Source of the DNA: Citrobacter sp. 18056
Lineage (GTDB): Bacteria; Pseudomonadota; Gammaproteobacteria; Enterobacterales; Enterobacteriaceae
Assembly (NCBI GenBank): GCA_902706235.1
Contig: CACSJR010000002.1
Coordinates: forward strand, 360,079 to 424,078
Direction: 5' to 3'
DNA: 64,000 nucleotides
Shown here: piece after piece, positions 22,135-31,635 of the stretch
Position numbering within the stretch: position 1 is the stretch's first letter
Layout: each line of letters opens with the position of its first letter
Made by a program: the position numbers and the translations under genes
The notes under the pieces: generated by a model
Databases searched by the model: none
What the model was told of the DNA's origin: nothing
What the model saw: only the letters and a program-made list of their open reading frames with translations

Positions 22135-24687
22135 TCAGAACAGTTCGTGAGTTTCGCCGTTATCCATCAGCGTGGTGCCCACTTCGCGCACCGCCTGTTG
22201 GGTTGGTTGTGTACCCTCGATAAAGTACTCTTCGCGACTGCTGCCCCCGCTTGCTAACTGGCCGGTGCTACGGTCGATATTGACCGTCACCACGCCCGCT
22301 GGCGGCGTAAATGGCTGTTCAGGTACGCCTTCCAGCGCCGCTTTCATGTATAGGTCCCAGGCTGGCTGTGCGCTCTTCGCGCCGCCTTCGTAGCCGGAAA
22401 TCTGATCTTTAATCGCGCCGGAAGCGGTAGTGCGGCCGAGGTCACGGCGATGATCGTCAAAGCCAATCCACACCGATGTCACCACCCCCGGACCGTAACC
22501 TGAGAACCATGCATCTTTCGAGCTGTTAGTGGTCCCGGTTTTACCGCCGATATCATGGCGCTTCAGGTCACGGCCTGCACGCCAGCCTGTACCCTGCCAG
22601 CCTGGTTCGCCAAAGATGTTGGTATTCAGGGCGCTCTTGATCAGGAAGGAGAGCGGCGTGCTGATGACGTGTGGCGCATATTCCTGACCGCCGCTGCGCG
22701 CGACCAGCGCCTGGTTCGCTTGTTCAAGGCTAGGCATCGGTACCGTGGAGTTTTTAGGTTCCAGGGACGTGGCCACGTCTTCAACGTCTTTGTTTTCCAG
22801 CACGTCGGACTTCGGCGTATCCCCGTAAATCACCGGAATATCGCAATCGGCACAGGCAATTTTCGGTTTGGCTTCGAAAAGCGTCCCGGCCGCGTCGTTC
22901 TCAATTTTACTGATGAAGTACGGGTCAATCAGGAAGCCGCCGTTGGCCATCACCGAGTAACCGCGCGCCACCTGAAGCGGTGTAAAGGAGGCGGAGCCGA
23001 GCGCTAACGATTCTGTCCGCACAATGTTATTGGCCGGGAAACCAAAGCGCTGCAGATATTCAGCGGCGTAGTCCACGCCCATCGCACGCATCGCGCGCAC
23101 CATCACCACGTTTTTCGACTGACCGAGACCCTGGCGCAGACGAATCGGACCGGCGTACTGCGGCGGTGAGTTTTTCGGACTCCAGTCGGAACCGGCACCG
23201 GCATCCCAACGGGAAATTGGCACGTCGTTCAGAATGCTCGCCAGCGTCAGACCTTTGTCCATCGCCGCGGTATAAAGGAATGGTTTGATGTTAGAACCGA
23301 CCTGGCGCAGCGCCTGGGTGGCACGGTTGAATTTGCTCTGGTTGAAATCAAAGCCGCCAACCAGCGCAATAATGGCGCCGTTTTGTGGATTGATGGACAC
23401 CAGCGCGGAGTTTACGTCCGGAACCTGCGCCAGCCACCAACTTTCATTCACCTGACGAACCCAGATTTGCTGGCCGGTCTGGACAACATCGGTGACTTTA
23501 CGCGGCGTTGAGCCCTGCTGGGTGTCGGATCGGTACGGACGCGCCCAACGTATTCCGTCCATGTTCAGCAGCACCGATGTGCCGTCGGCGGTCATCGCCA
23601 TAGCTTGCTGAGGATCTGCCGATGTGACCACTGCAGGCTCAAGCGGCCCGTAGGTCGGCAAACTCTTCAGCGTATCGGTGATTTTTTTGCTGTCCCATGG
23701 GGTTTCGCCCACTTTCCACAGCACGTTGGTCGGACCGCGATAGCCGTGGCGCATATCGTAATCCATCACGTTGGTACGCAATGCGTTCTGCGCCGCCAGC
23801 TGATCTTTACGACCAATAGTGGTGTAAACGCGATAGCCGTCTTCGTAAGCCTGGTCGCCGTAACGGCTGACCATTTCCTGGCGCACCATTTCTGTCAGGT
23901 ACGGCGCGGAGAAAGCAATTTCCGGCGCATGGTAGCTGGCATCAATCGGTTCGCGGACCGCTGAATCGTACTGCGCCTGGGTGATGTAGTTTTCACTCAG
24001 CATACGCGACAGCACCACGTTACGGCGGGCGGTCGCTCTGTTCATCGAATACAGCGGGTTAAAGGTTGACGGTGCCTTCGGCAGACCGGCAATTACCGCC
24101 ATTTCGCTCAGCGTCAACTGATCAATCGACTTGCCAAAATAGACCTGCGCGGCAGCACCGACGCCATAAGCGCGATAGCCGAGATAAATCTTGTTCAGGT
24201 ACAGCTCAAGAATTTCATCTTTGCTGAGCAGCTGCTCAATGCGGATCGCCAGGAACGCTTCTTTGATTTTACGCGTCAGCGTTTTTTCCGGGCTGAGGAA
24301 GAAGTTACGCGCCAGCTGCTGAGTAATGGTACTCGCACCCTGAGAGGCGTGGCCGGAGAACAGCGCCACGCTTGCCGCACGGAAAATCCCCACAGGGTCA
24401 ATCCCGTGATGCTCGTAGAAACGGCTGTCTTCTGTCGCAATAAAGGCTTTCGTCAGCTCTGGCGGCATTTGGCTCAGGGTGACCGGAATACGACGTTTTT
24501 CACCGTACTGGGCAATCAGCTCGCCATCGGCGCTGAAGATTTGCATTGGGATCTGCAGGCGCACATCCCTGAGCGTGGCTACGTCGGGTAGCTGGGGCTC
24601 AATAAATTTGTAGAGGCCATATATCGAGCCTGCTCCCAGCAGAATGCAACAGACTGCAAGGATGAATAAATACTTTACGAACTTCAC
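22135..24687 (-). CDS. mrcA: penicillin-binding protein 1A
   Basis: Bifunctional class A PBP of 850 residues that polymerises and cross-links peptidoglycan. An N-terminal membrane anchor (about 5-28) precedes a GT51 glycosyltransferase domain (EDSRFYEHHGID at about 86-97; QGASTITQQLARN), an OB-like insert and a transpeptidase domain (SxxK in GSNIKPF, SxN region, KTGTTN). All catalytic motifs are present. It is divergent from hofM, in whose upstream region an ERIC fragment lies. LpoA is the expected outer-membrane partner. Confidence 0.98.
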   Translation of the reverse strand: MKFVKYLFILAVCCILLGAGSIYGLYKFIEPQLPDVATLRDVRLQIPMQIFSADGELIAQYGEKRRIPVTLSQMPPELTKAFIATEDSRFYEHHGIDPVGIFRAASVALFSGHASQGASTITQQLARNFFLSPEKTLTRKIKEAFLAIRIEQLLSKDEILELYLNKIYLGYRAYGVGAAAQVYFGKSIDQLTLSEMAVIAGLPKAPSTFNPLYSMNRATARRNVVLSRMLSENYITQAQYDSAVREPIDASYHAPEIAFSAPYLTEMVRQEMVSRYGDQAYEDGYRVYTTIGRKDQLAAQNALRTNVMDYDMRHGYRGPTNVLWKVGETPWDSKKITDTLKSLPTYGPLEPAVVTSADPQQAMAMTADGTSVLLNMDGIRWARPYRSDTQQGSTPRKVTDVVQTGQQIWVRQVNESWWLAQVPDVNSALVSINPQNGAIIALVGGFDFNQSKFNRATQALRQVGSNIKPFLYTAAMDKGLTLASILNDVPISRWDAGAGSDWSPKNSPPQYAGPIRLRQGLGQSKNVVMVRAMRAMGVDYAAEYLQRFGFPANNIVRTESLALGSASFTPLQVARGYSVMANGGFLIDPYFISKIENDAAGTLFEAKPKIACADCDIPVIYGDTPKSDVLENKDVEDVATSLEPKNSTVPMPSLEQANQALVARSGGQEYAPHVISTPLSFLIKSALNTNIFGEPGWQGTGWRAGRDLKRHDIGGKTGTTNSSKDAWFSGYGPGVVTSVWIGFDDHRRDLGRTTASGAIKDQISGYEGGAKSAQPAWDLYMKAALEGVPEQPFTPPAGVVTVNIDRSTGQLASGGSSREEYFIEGTQPTQQAVREVGTTLMDNGETHELF

Positions 24688-24766
24688 CGGAGATTTCCCA
24701 TTTAGAGGTAATTGGGCAGTTTATAAACAAACGCGCGGTAGTATAAAGGCAAGCCTGAAGCATTGA

Positions 24767-24815
24767 TATACCCGTCATATTTCAAACTGTATGGGCGTTG
24801 GCTCGGATGGGTTGA
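24767..24815. repeat. ERIC end fragment between mrcA and hofM
   Basis: ATACCCGTCATATTTCAAAC and the following TGTATGGGCGTTGGCT align well with one end of the complete ERIC at 58402-58528 read on the opposite strand (ATACTCGTCATACTTCAAGT, TGCATGTACGTTGGCT). Only one terminus is recognisable, so this is a truncated or decayed copy. Confidence 0.7.
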
Positions 24816-24835
24816 AGGATAAGGAGATCGTAAGA

Positions 24836-25558
24836 ATGGCTTACAGTCAATGGCAGGCTGGATTGCACTTTCAGCAGGATAGTATCGTCTGCGTCGCGCT
24901 ACAGAAAACACGTTTAGGGAGAGCATTACGCCGCTGGTGGCAACTGCCGCTGGAGGACAAGAACGACGATAAATGTACGGCGGCGGTGCTGCGGCGAATT
25001 CAACGTGAAATGCCGCGCTTTCATCGTGTTGCGGTCGCCGTTCCCGCCTCAGATACGCTACAAATACAGCTGCCACCGCCACAGATGTCGCTGCGTGAAA
25101 GCGAACTGGCGCAGTGGGTGGCCAGCACGGTGGCAAAACAGCTCGAGATGCCGGCCGAAAGTCTCATCTTTGACTATCAAAACGCTGACACGAATAGTTA
25201 CAGCGTGACTGCCGCCAGACGGCACGATATTGAACAGCTGCAACAGAGTTTGCGCGCGGCGGGTCTGAATCTCTCGTCGGTCACGCCGGATGCCAGCGCC
25301 TTACAACACTTTCTGCCGTGGATGGACAGCGACATCCCGGGGATCTGCTGGCGCGACAAAGACCAGTGGCTGTGGGCAACGCGCACCGCCTGGGGCTGCA
25401 ATGCAGAACTGCCCGACGGATTGATGGAATGCAGCACGCAGTCCGCTGGGGGGCAATGTTTTAATCCGTGGTTTCCCTTAAACCAGCTCCAGCCTCCGCT
25501 GCCGGAATGCGGTGACGCGTTTGCCATTGCCCTGGCGCTTGCCCTGGGAGTGAACTGA
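24836..25558 (+). CDS. hofM: HofM, PilM-like type IV pilus/DNA utilization protein
   Basis: Cytoplasmic PilM-like actin-fold protein needed in E. coli for growth on DNA as carbon source; its partner would be HofN. The 240 residues match E. coli HofM (yrfD) in the RWWQLPLE segment, the FDY region, the VTPDASALQRFLP-like stretch and the end FAIALALALG. I start at ATG 24836, with AAGGAG at 24821-24826; an upstream in-frame ATG at 24791 would begin inside the ERIC fragment. It is the first gene of hofMNOPQ. Confidence 0.88.
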   Translation: MAYSQWQAGLHFQQDSIVCVALQKTRLGRALRRWWQLPLEDKNDDKCTAAVLRRIQREMPRFHRVAVAVPASDTLQIQLPPPQMSLRESELAQWVASTVAKQLEMPAESLIFDYQNADTNSYSVTAARRHDIEQLQQSLRAAGLNLSSVTPDASALQHFLPWMDSDIPGICWRDKDQWLWATRTAWGCNAELPDGLMECSTQSAGGQCFNPWFPLNQLQPPLPECGDAFAIALALALGVN

Positions 25559-25559
25559 G

Positions 25560-26099
25560 ATGCGCCGACAGGTGAACTTACTGTGCTGGCGCGAACAGCG
25601 CCGACGTGAGTGTTTACGGTTATGGGGCGCGATGTTTATCGGCGTTTTGTTGATAACGCTGGCGTTGATTATTGCCGGTCGCGCCCGGCAGTCGCAGCAG
25701 CATACCTGGCTGGCTTTGCGACAGAAGAGCGACCAGGCGGTGCGCCAGATGCTGACTCAACAGGAGCGGCGGCTGCGCGCGGAGCAAGCGCGTGTACGGG
25801 TCGCGCAACGGCGTGAGCTGCAGCGTGCAATGACACTTCGCTGGCAAACAACGCTGCTGACACTGGCGGAAAAAATGCCCGCGCAAGCGTGGCTCACCGC
25901 GCTGGAATGGCAGGGTGAGGCATTACGCTTCACGGGGCTGGCAAACCGCTTCCCCACATTGACTCAGGTTGAGCTTGTGGCTCGAAGCCTGCCGGGTTTT
26001 GGCCCGGTCACACCGGGTGCAACACGTCGCGATGAACAAGGGCACTGGCAGTTCAGCTATCAGCTACAGACGGAGGCCGTTGATGCAGAGTTTCGCTGA
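25560..26099 (+). CDS. hofN: HofN, PilN-like assembly protein
   Basis: Inner-membrane protein of 179 residues with one N-terminal membrane segment (about 20-40, GAMFIGVLLITLALIIAG), then a coiled-coil rich in Gln, Arg and Glu (45-105) and a small C-terminal domain. This is the PilN plan. It begins 1 base after the hofM stop, and hofO starts inside its last codons. Confidence 0.88.
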   Translation: MRRQVNLLCWREQRRRECLRLWGAMFIGVLLITLALIIAGRARQSQQHTWLALRQKSDQAVRQMLTQQERRLRAEQARVRVAQRRELQRAMTLRWQTTLLTLAEKMPAQAWLTALEWQGEALRFTGLANRFPTLTQVELVARSLPGFGPVTPGATRRDEQGHWQFSYQLQTEAVDAEFR

Positions 26100-26514
26100 C
26101 CGCTGGTGTGACTTTTCACCGCGGGTGAGGTTCGGCATCTGGCTCACGCTACTGGGTTTGCTAACGGTTATTGGGCGTTTTTGCAGCCGTGAACCGTTCA
26201 TTGAGCCAGACCTGCCTCCACTCAACGCGCAGTGGCAGAAAATTATGCCGCTGCGACCTGTCGCTTCCCACGTATCTCCCGCGCCGACGAAACCTTTTTC
26301 AGCGCTTGATATGGACAGTCCTGACAGCCGTGTCGTGAGCTGGCAACCGGCGGGCAGCGGGGGAGAACTCACGCTGGAGGCAAACTGGCAGGCCATTCCG
26401 CTTTTATTTGATCAGCTGGCCGATCGGGGTCGCGCCGTCAGGGGGTTCAGCATCCAGCCGGAACAGCAGCATTTACGGCTGATTCTGCAGATTGAGGCGA
26501 ACGGCGATGACTAA
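26083..26514 (+). CDS. hofO: HofO, PilO-like assembly protein
   Basis: This 143-residue protein has a single N-terminal membrane segment (about 15-30, FGIWLTLLGLLTVIG) and a small periplasmic domain with the segment DSRVVSWQPAGSGGELTL that matches E. coli HofO (yrfB). I chose the ATG at 26083 because CGGAGG (26071-26076) lies just before it and an N-terminal membrane segment results. It overlaps hofN by 17 bases. Confidence 0.85.
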   Translation: MQSFADRWCDFSPRVRFGIWLTLLGLLTVIGRFCSREPFIEPDLPPLNAQWQKIMPLRPVASHVSPAPTKPFSALDMDSPDSRVVSWQPAGSGGELTLEANWQAIPLLFDQLADRGRAVRGFSIQPEQQHLRLILQIEANGDD

Positions 26515-26905
26515 ATGGCGGGTGCTAACCATGCTTGCGCTGCCGTATCTGCTCGGTATGCGCGACCCGTTCCAGCCAATAGAAGACCCCTGCGCCACAT
26601 CGCAGCAGGCGCTCTGGCATTACCGCGGCTCGGTAAGCCACGGCGTGCTGAGAACGGGCATCGTGCTGGAACCCGGCGGCAAATGGCGACGCCTGAATCA
26701 AGGGCAGCGGCTGGAAAATGGCTGGACGGTCGCAGACGTTCAGCCCGACTACATGGACATCACTAGCGGCCAGGATTGCGAACCGTCGCAGTGGCGCTGG
26801 ATGAAAGAGGGAACGAAACATGATTCGAAGGATGCTTCTGGGGTTACTGCTGATGGTCTTCGCGGTATCGGGCAAGGAAAAGGCGGTCTCGCTGACGGTG
26901 GATGA
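26507..26905 (+). CDS. hofP: HofP, PilP-like protein
   Basis: This 132-residue protein has a short hydrophobic N-terminus (VLTMLALPYLLG) followed by RDPFQP, the conserved entry to PilP-like domains, and KWRRLNQGQRLENGWTV. Such proteins link the inner-membrane PilN/O complex to the secretin. The start at 26507 overlaps the hofO stop by 8 bases. The last 86 bases overlap the start of hofQ in another frame, an unusually long overlap; the tail past residue 103 is Gly/Asp-rich and may be unstructured. Confidence 0.83.
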   Translation: MTKWRVLTMLALPYLLGMRDPFQPIEDPCATSQQALWHYRGSVSHGVLRTGIVLEPGGKWRRLNQGQRLENGWTVADVQPDYMDITSGQDCEPSQWRWMKEGTKHDSKDASGVTADGLRGIGQGKGGLADGG

Positions 26906-28055
26906 GGTGCCCGTTGCGCAGGTATTGCAGGCCATTGCCGGGTTGGGAGAGCGGAATATCGTTATCGCCCCCGATGTCAGCGGGCAAATATCACTCCAGT
27001 TCAATAACCTTCCGTGGATGCAGGCTTTGCAGACGGTGGTGGGCAGTGCGGGGCTGACGCTGGATACCCAGGGCAGCGTGCTGTTTGTGCATACCAAAGC
27101 GTGGCTCGCCGAGAAACAGGCTCAGCGCGAAGCGGAAACCCAACGGCGCTTATCGACGGTGCCGTTGAAAGGGCAAAGCGTCTCCTTGCAATACGCCGAT
27201 GCCACAGAGCTTGCGAAAGCCGGGGAAAAACTGGTGAGCAGTCGCGGGACGCTGACGGTCGATAAGCGCTCTAACCGGCTGCTAATCCGCGATGACCAAC
27301 TGCACATTACGGATTTGCTCGCCTGGATTAATGAGATGGATTTGCCGATTGGCCAGGTCGAATTAACTGCCCATATCGTCACAATGAATGAAAAGAGCCT
27401 GCGCGAACTGGGCGTGAAATGGAGTCTGGCCGATGCCGAAGGCAGCGTAGGCTCAGGCAAGATAACCACCCTGGGAAGCGACCTTTCGGTGGCAAACGCG
27501 ACCACTCATGCCGGGTTTAACATCGGTAAAATCAGCGGAAGGCTGCTGGAGCTGGAGCTCTCAGCGCTGGAACAAAAACAGCAGCTGGAGATTATCGCCA
27601 GCCCGCATCTGCTGGCATCGCACTTACAACCAGCGAGTATCAAGCAGGGCACGGAAATCCCGTATCAGGTTTCCAGCGGGGAAAGCGGTGCGACGTCGGT
27701 GGAGTTTAAAGAAGCGGTTCTGGGCATGGAAGTGACGCCAACAGTGCTGCAAAATAATCGCGTGCGGCTCAAACTGAAAATCACCGAAGACATGCCCGGG
27801 CAAGTTTTACAGCAAGCGGAAGGGGAAGTATTGGCGATAGATAAGCAGGAGATCGAGACGCAGGTTGAGGTGAAAAGTGGTGAAACGCTGGCGTTGGGTG
27901 GGATTTTTTCGCAAAAGAATAAGACTGCGCGAGACAGTATCCCGGTACTGGGCGACATCCCCTGGTTGGGTCAGTTGTTCCGTCATGATGGAAAAGACAG
28001 CGAACGGCGAGAGCTGGTTGTGTTCATCACACCGCGTATTATTTCTGTGCAATAA
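26820..28055 (+). CDS. hofQ: HofQ, secretin of the DNA-uptake/pilus-like apparatus
   Basis: Outer-membrane secretin of 411 residues (E. coli 412), related to PilQ and ComE. It has a signal peptide (MIRRMLLGLLLMVFAVSG), an STN/N0 domain (about 25-90), an N1-type domain and a C-terminal secretin domain with conserved VGFNIG-like and VSSGESGATSVEFKEAVLGM stretches and the end RRELVVFITPRI. In E. coli it is required for using DNA as a nutrient. The frame is intact, as are hofMNOP. Confidence 0.95.
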   Translation: MIRRMLLGLLLMVFAVSGKEKAVSLTVDEVPVAQVLQAIAGLGERNIVIAPDVSGQISLQFNNLPWMQALQTVVGSAGLTLDTQGSVLFVHTKAWLAEKQAQREAETQRRLSTVPLKGQSVSLQYADATELAKAGEKLVSSRGTLTVDKRSNRLLIRDDQLHITDLLAWINEMDLPIGQVELTAHIVTMNEKSLRELGVKWSLADAEGSVGSGKITTLGSDLSVANATTHAGFNIGKISGRLLELELSALEQKQQLEIIASPHLLASHLQPASIKQGTEIPYQVSSGESGATSVEFKEAVLGMEVTPTVLQNNRVRLKLKITEDMPGQVLQQAEGEVLAIDKQEIETQVEVKSGETLALGGIFSQKNKTARDSIPVLGDIPWLGQLFRHDGKDSERRELVVFITPRIISVQ

Positions 28056-28324
28056 AGGATTTACTGACATTCTTTTCGTACTGAACACGTTTCAGGTGTT
28101 TGACGTGAGACCGGATTTAGCATACAAGGAGTACCGATTTGAGAGTCGGTGCCCTGCAAAATCTGGTAATTATTAGAGTTGCCAAACCTGCCGGTATATT
28201 GAGATAATTTTCGGTCTGACTCTCGCACTATCGCATATGAGGTTTCAGTTCATGCCTGGCGTCGCCGTTGTGGTTCGCGTCGCGGGTTTATTATTAACGA
28301 AATAGTCTTAGTAGTACCGAAAAA
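28056..28324 (+). promoter_or_regulatory. aroK upstream region
   Basis: These 269 bases hold no supported gene. They should carry the promoter of the aroK-aroB-damX-dam operon. An internal GAGAGTCGG...CTGACTCTC pairing can be drawn (28141-28225) but its loop is long. No terminator for hofQ was recognised. Confidence 0.45.
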
Positions 28325-28846
28325 ATGGCAGAGAAACGCAATATCTTTCTGGTTGGGCCTATGGGTGCCGGCAAAAGCACTATTGGGCGCCAGTTAGCTC
28401 AACAGCTCAATATGGAATTTTACGATTCTGATCAAGAGATTGAGAAACGCACTGGCGCTGACGTGGGCTGGGTCTTTGATGTCGAAGGCGAAGACGGTTT
28501 CCGTGACCGCGAAGAAAAAATCATCAATGAATTGACGGAAAAGCAGGGAATTGTGCTGGCAACTGGCGGCGGCTCTGTGAAATCCCGTGAAACGCGCAAT
28601 CGTCTCTCCGCTCGCGGCGTTGTGGTGTACCTCGAAACCACAATTGAGAAGCAATTGGCGCGTACGCAACGTGATAAAAAGCGTCCGCTGCTGCAGGTTG
28701 AAACGCCACCGCGTGAAGTCCTGGAAGCGTTAGCAGGCGAGCGTAATCCTTTATACGAAGAAATTGCCGATGTCACTATCCGCACTGACGATCAGAGCGC
28801 GAAAGTGGTGGCAAACCAGATTATTAATATGCTGGAAAGTAACTGA
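28325..28846 (+). CDS. aroK: shikimate kinase 1
   Basis: Phosphorylates shikimate at the 3-hydroxyl with ATP. The protein has 173 residues: Walker [10 protein letters not shown] (about 11-19), shikimate-binding DSD at 34-36, the GGGSV motif and the LID region QRDKKRPLL. It heads the aroKB-damX-dam-rpe-gph-trpS superoperon. An ERIC-related element separates it from aroB. Confidence 0.98.
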   Translation: MAEKRNIFLVGPMGAGKSTIGRQLAQQLNMEFYDSDQEIEKRTGADVGWVFDVEGEDGFRDREEKIINELTEKQGIVLATGGGSVKSRETRNRLSARGVVVYLETTIEKQLARTQRDKKRPLLQVETPPREVLEALAGERNPLYEEIADVTIRTDDQSAKVVANQIINMLESN

Positions 28847-28859
28847 TTCTGGTCAACGC

Positions 28860-28979
28860 TATACGAAATCGTTCAAGCTGCATCATGGCGGCAACGGCGT
28901 GAACTCTTGCTGACATCTGTCAGCAATCGGGGAGCGAAGGCAACCGACCAGCGAGCAGCCTGAAGGATTACGTGTAGAT
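28860..28979. repeat. ERIC-related palindromic element between aroK and aroB
   Basis: The ends ATCGTTCAAGCTGC...GGCGGCAA and GCAGCCTGAAGGATTACG correspond to the ends of the complete ERIC at 58402-58528 (TTCGAGTTGC...GGCGGCAA; GCAACTTGAAGTATGACG). The centre differs: it holds a perfect stem TTGCTGACA/TGTCAGCAA with 2 loop bases (28907-28926). The recalled E. coli K-12 aroK-aroB spacer is much shorter and lacks it. It should be transcribed with the operon. Confidence 0.65.
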
Positions 28980-29017
28980 AGCCAGTAAATGCTAGTAACC
29001 AAGGTGGACGTCGCGTT

Positions 29018-30106
29018 ATGGAGAGGATCACAGTAACTCTCGGGGAACGTAGTTACCCGATTACCATCGCGGCTGGTTTGTTTAACGATCCAGCTTCTTT
29101 CCTGCCACTGAAGTCGGGCGATCAGGCAATGCTGGTCACCAACGAAACTCTGGCACCTGTCTACCTGGACAAGGTACGTTTAGTGCTTGAACAGGCTGGC
29201 GTGAAAGTCGACAGCGTTATCATTCCTGATGGCGAGAAGTACAAGACGCTGGCAGTGATGGAAACGGTCTTCACCGCGTTACTGCAAAAGCCTCATGGTC
29301 GTGATACCACACTGATTGCCCTCGGTGGCGGCGTGGTAGGCGATCTCACCGGATTTGCGGCCGCAAGCTATCAGCGCGGCGTGCGCTTTATCCAGGTGCC
29401 GACCACGTTATTGTCACAGGTCGACTCCTCTGTTGGCGGAAAAACTGCCGTTAACCATCCCCTCGGTAAAAACATGATTGGCGCCTTCTGGCAGCCGGTG
29501 AATGTTGTTATCGATCTTGATTGCCTGAAAACGCTCCCTGCGCGCGAACTTTCCTCCGGCCTGGCCGAGGTTATCAAGTACGGCATCATTCTGGATGCAG
29601 AATTCTTCTCCTGGCTCGAAAACAACATCGATGCAGTGATGGCCCTTGATGAAAAAGCAATGGCCTACTGTATTCGTCGCTGTTGTGAGCTGAAAGCCGA
29701 AGTTGTTGCCGCAGACGAGCGCGAAACCGGCTTACGTGCTTTACTCAATCTGGGGCACACCTTTGGTCACGCTATCGAAGCCGAAATGGGTTACGGTAAC
29801 TGGCTTCACGGTGAGGCGGTCGCGGCCGGAATGGTCATGGCGGCACACGCTTCGGAGCGCCTCGGTCAGTTTGAGGCAAAAGATACTCAGCGGATTATTG
29901 CCCTGCTCGAACGGGCGAAGTTGCCGGTTTCCGGCCCGCGTGAAATGTCTCCTGACGCGTACCTGCCGCATATGATGCGGGATAAAAAGGTCCTCGCCGG
30001 TGAGATGCGTTTGGTTTTGCCGCTTTCGATTGGCAAAAGTGAGGTGCGTGGCGGTGTTGCGCACGATGTAGTTCTTGGCGCTATTGCTGATTGTCAGCAG
30101 GCGTAA
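29018..30106 (+). CDS. aroB: 3-dehydroquinate synthase
   Basis: NAD- and metal-dependent cyclisation of DAHP to 3-dehydroquinate, step two of the shikimate pathway. The protein has 362 residues, the usual length. Visible motifs are [15 protein letters not shown] (NAD/phosphate binding), the metal ligand region [12 protein letters not shown] and HGEAVAAGM. It follows aroK in the operon after the ERIC-type insert. Confidence 0.98.
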   Translation: MERITVTLGERSYPITIAAGLFNDPASFLPLKSGDQAMLVTNETLAPVYLDKVRLVLEQAGVKVDSVIIPDGEKYKTLAVMETVFTALLQKPHGRDTTLIALGGGVVGDLTGFAAASYQRGVRFIQVPTTLLSQVDSSVGGKTAVNHPLGKNMIGAFWQPVNVVIDLDCLKTLPARELSSGLAEVIKYGIILDAEFFSWLENNIDAVMALDEKAMAYCIRRCCELKAEVVAADERETGLRALLNLGHTFGHAIEAEMGYGNWLHGEAVAAGMVMAAHASERLGQFEAKDTQRIIALLERAKLPVSGPREMSPDAYLPHMMRDKKVLAGEMRLVLPLSIGKSEVRGGVAHDVVLGAIADCQQA

Positions 30107-30195
30107 CTAATAAGAAAGGTCATGTCGCAATAGCGGCGTTTAACTTCAGGTGATGTGCAAGTGTCGTTGGCATAAGCCTTTTAGTGGGGTGTTAA

Positions 30196-31515
30196 ATGGA
30201 TGAATTCAAACCAGAAGACGATCTGAAGCCCGATCCCAGCGATCGTCGTGCTGGTCGTTCCCGTCAATCTTCCGATCGTGAAAACGATCAGCAGATTAAC
30301 TTCGATGACGTCGATCTCGACGCTGACGAACGCCGCCCGTCGCGTACCCGTAAGGTACGTGAAGAGCGCGAGGAACAAGATGAAGAAGCGTATTACGACG
30401 AGTCTGAAGAAGATCTCGAAGCGGAAGAGCCTGTAGAGCAACGCCCGCGCAAACGCAAAAAAAAGCCAGCCAGTAAACCGGCTTCCCGACAGTACATCAT
30501 GATGGGTGTGGGTATTCTGGTTCTGCTGCTGCTGATTGTTGGGATTGGCTCTGCGCTGAAAGCGCCGTCATCTTCCAGCGAGCAGGCATCTACTGATGCG
30601 AAGAGCATCGATCTGAACGCGAACAACGGAGCACCAGCCGACCAGGCTAATGGCGCGCAGCCTGCCCCTGGCACTGCGCCAGTGGATCCGAATGCCGCGA
30701 ATTCTCAGCAGGATGTTTCCCTGCCGCCAATCTCTTCTACCCCAACTCAGGGTCAGAATACTGCTGCGCCGCAAGGCCAACAGCGTGTCGAAGTGCAGGG
30801 TGACCTGAACAACACGCTGACTCAACAGCAGGGCCAGATTGATGGTGCCGTTGCAAACTCCACGCTGCCGACAGAACCTGCAACCGTTGCGCCAGTGCGT
30901 AATGGTAATGCTTCACGTCAGCCAACCAACACCGCAGAAAGTGCACCTGCTGCCACGACCCGTCCAGAGCGTAAACACGCTGTGATCGAGCCGAAGCCGC
31001 AGAGCAAACCGCAGGCGACAGCGAAAGCCGTAGAACCTAAGCCGGTTGCGCAGCCTAAGCACACTGAAACTGCGGCGACCAGCACGCCAGCAAAATCTAC
31101 CGCACCAGCGGCAGAGCCGGCTAAGCCTGCTGCTACCAGCACCGCAAAACCGGCTGCAACGACTGCAGCGCCAGCCGCAGCAGCGACTGCAACGGCAGCG
31201 ACTGCAACGGCAGCGGGTAAAGAAACCGGTGATGTTGGCTCGCTCAAAACTGCTCCGGGCTCGCAGTACACCCTGCAGCTCAGCAGCTCGTCAAACTATG
31301 ACAACCTGAACAACTGGGCGAAGAAAGAGAACATCCAGAAGTACGTGGTCTACCAGACGACCCGTAACGGTCAGCCCTGGTATGTGCTGGTCAGTGGTAT
31401 GTATGCGACAAAAGACGATGCGAAACGTGCCGTTGCTGCGCTGCCTGCCAATGTCCAGGCGAAAAACCCATGGGCGAAACCGTTGCATCAGGTACAGTCC
31501 GACCTGAAACAATAG
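30196..31515 (+). CDS. damX: cell division protein DamX (SPOR domain)
   Basis: Septal protein that binds denuded peptidoglycan. The protein has 439 residues (E. coli about 428): a cytoplasmic N-terminus rich in Asp, Glu and Arg (1-95), one membrane segment (about 99-120, [19 protein letters not shown]), a long Ala/Pro/Thr/Gln periplasmic linker, and a C-terminal SPOR domain (about 355-435, from [17 protein letters not shown]). The linker includes tandem DNA repeats that likely explain the length difference. dam follows after 120 bases with a hairpin between. Confidence 0.96.
   Translation: MDEFKPEDDLKPDPSDRRAGRSRQSSDRENDQQINFDDVDLDADERRPSRTRKVREEREEQDEEAYYDESEEDLEAEEPVEQRPRKRKKKPASKPASRQYIMMGVGILVLLLLIVGIGSALKAPSSSSEQASTDAKSIDLNANNGAPADQANGAQPAPGTAPVDPNAANSQQDVSLPPISSTPTQGQNTAAPQGQQRVEVQGDLNNTLTQQQGQIDGAVANSTLPTEPATVAPVRNGNASRQPTNTAESAPAATTRPERKHAVIEPKPQSKPQATAKAVEPKPVAQPKHTETAATSTPAKSTAPAAEPAKPAATSTAKPAATTAAPAAAATATAATATAAGKETGDVGSLKTAPGSQYTLQLSSSSNYDNLNNWAKKENIQKYVVYQTTRNGQPWYVLVSGMYATKDDAKRAVAALPANVQAKNPWAKPLHQVQSDLKQ
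31186..31215 (+). repeat. 15-base tandem repeat (two copies) in the damX linker
   Basis: ACTGCAACGGCAGCG occurs twice head to tail, in frame, encoding TATAA-type Ala/Thr units. It lies in a wider Ala-rich stretch (31135-31220) where replication slippage could change linker length without a frameshift. Confidence 0.85.
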
Positions 31516-31530
31516 CAGTACATGACACAG

Positions 31531-31562
31531 CGCCTTCAGTCTGCATTTGCGGGCTGAAGGCG
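31531..31562 (+). terminator. intercistronic hairpin between damX and dam
   Basis: CGCCTTCAG and CTGAAGGCG form a perfect 9-base stem with a 14-base loop, followed after 7 bases by TTTTT. It could be a partial terminator that lowers dam transcription relative to upstream genes, or an RNA-stability element. Confidence 0.55.
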
Positions 31563-31635
31563 AATGTGTTTTTAAGCGCAGGATGCTGCAGGAGCTTTTC
31601 TCCTCAGCCGGAGAAAGTGTAAGTAGCCAGACAGC

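Noticed and set aside
24791..24835. Upstream in-frame start for hofM
   Set aside because: It would place the first 15 codons in an ERIC fragment and upstream of the clear ribosome site at 24821-24826.
26820..26905. Frameshift or fusion between hofP and hofQ
   Set aside because: The overlap is long, but both frames are complete: hofQ has its own signal peptide start and hofP ends normally, with family-typical lengths.
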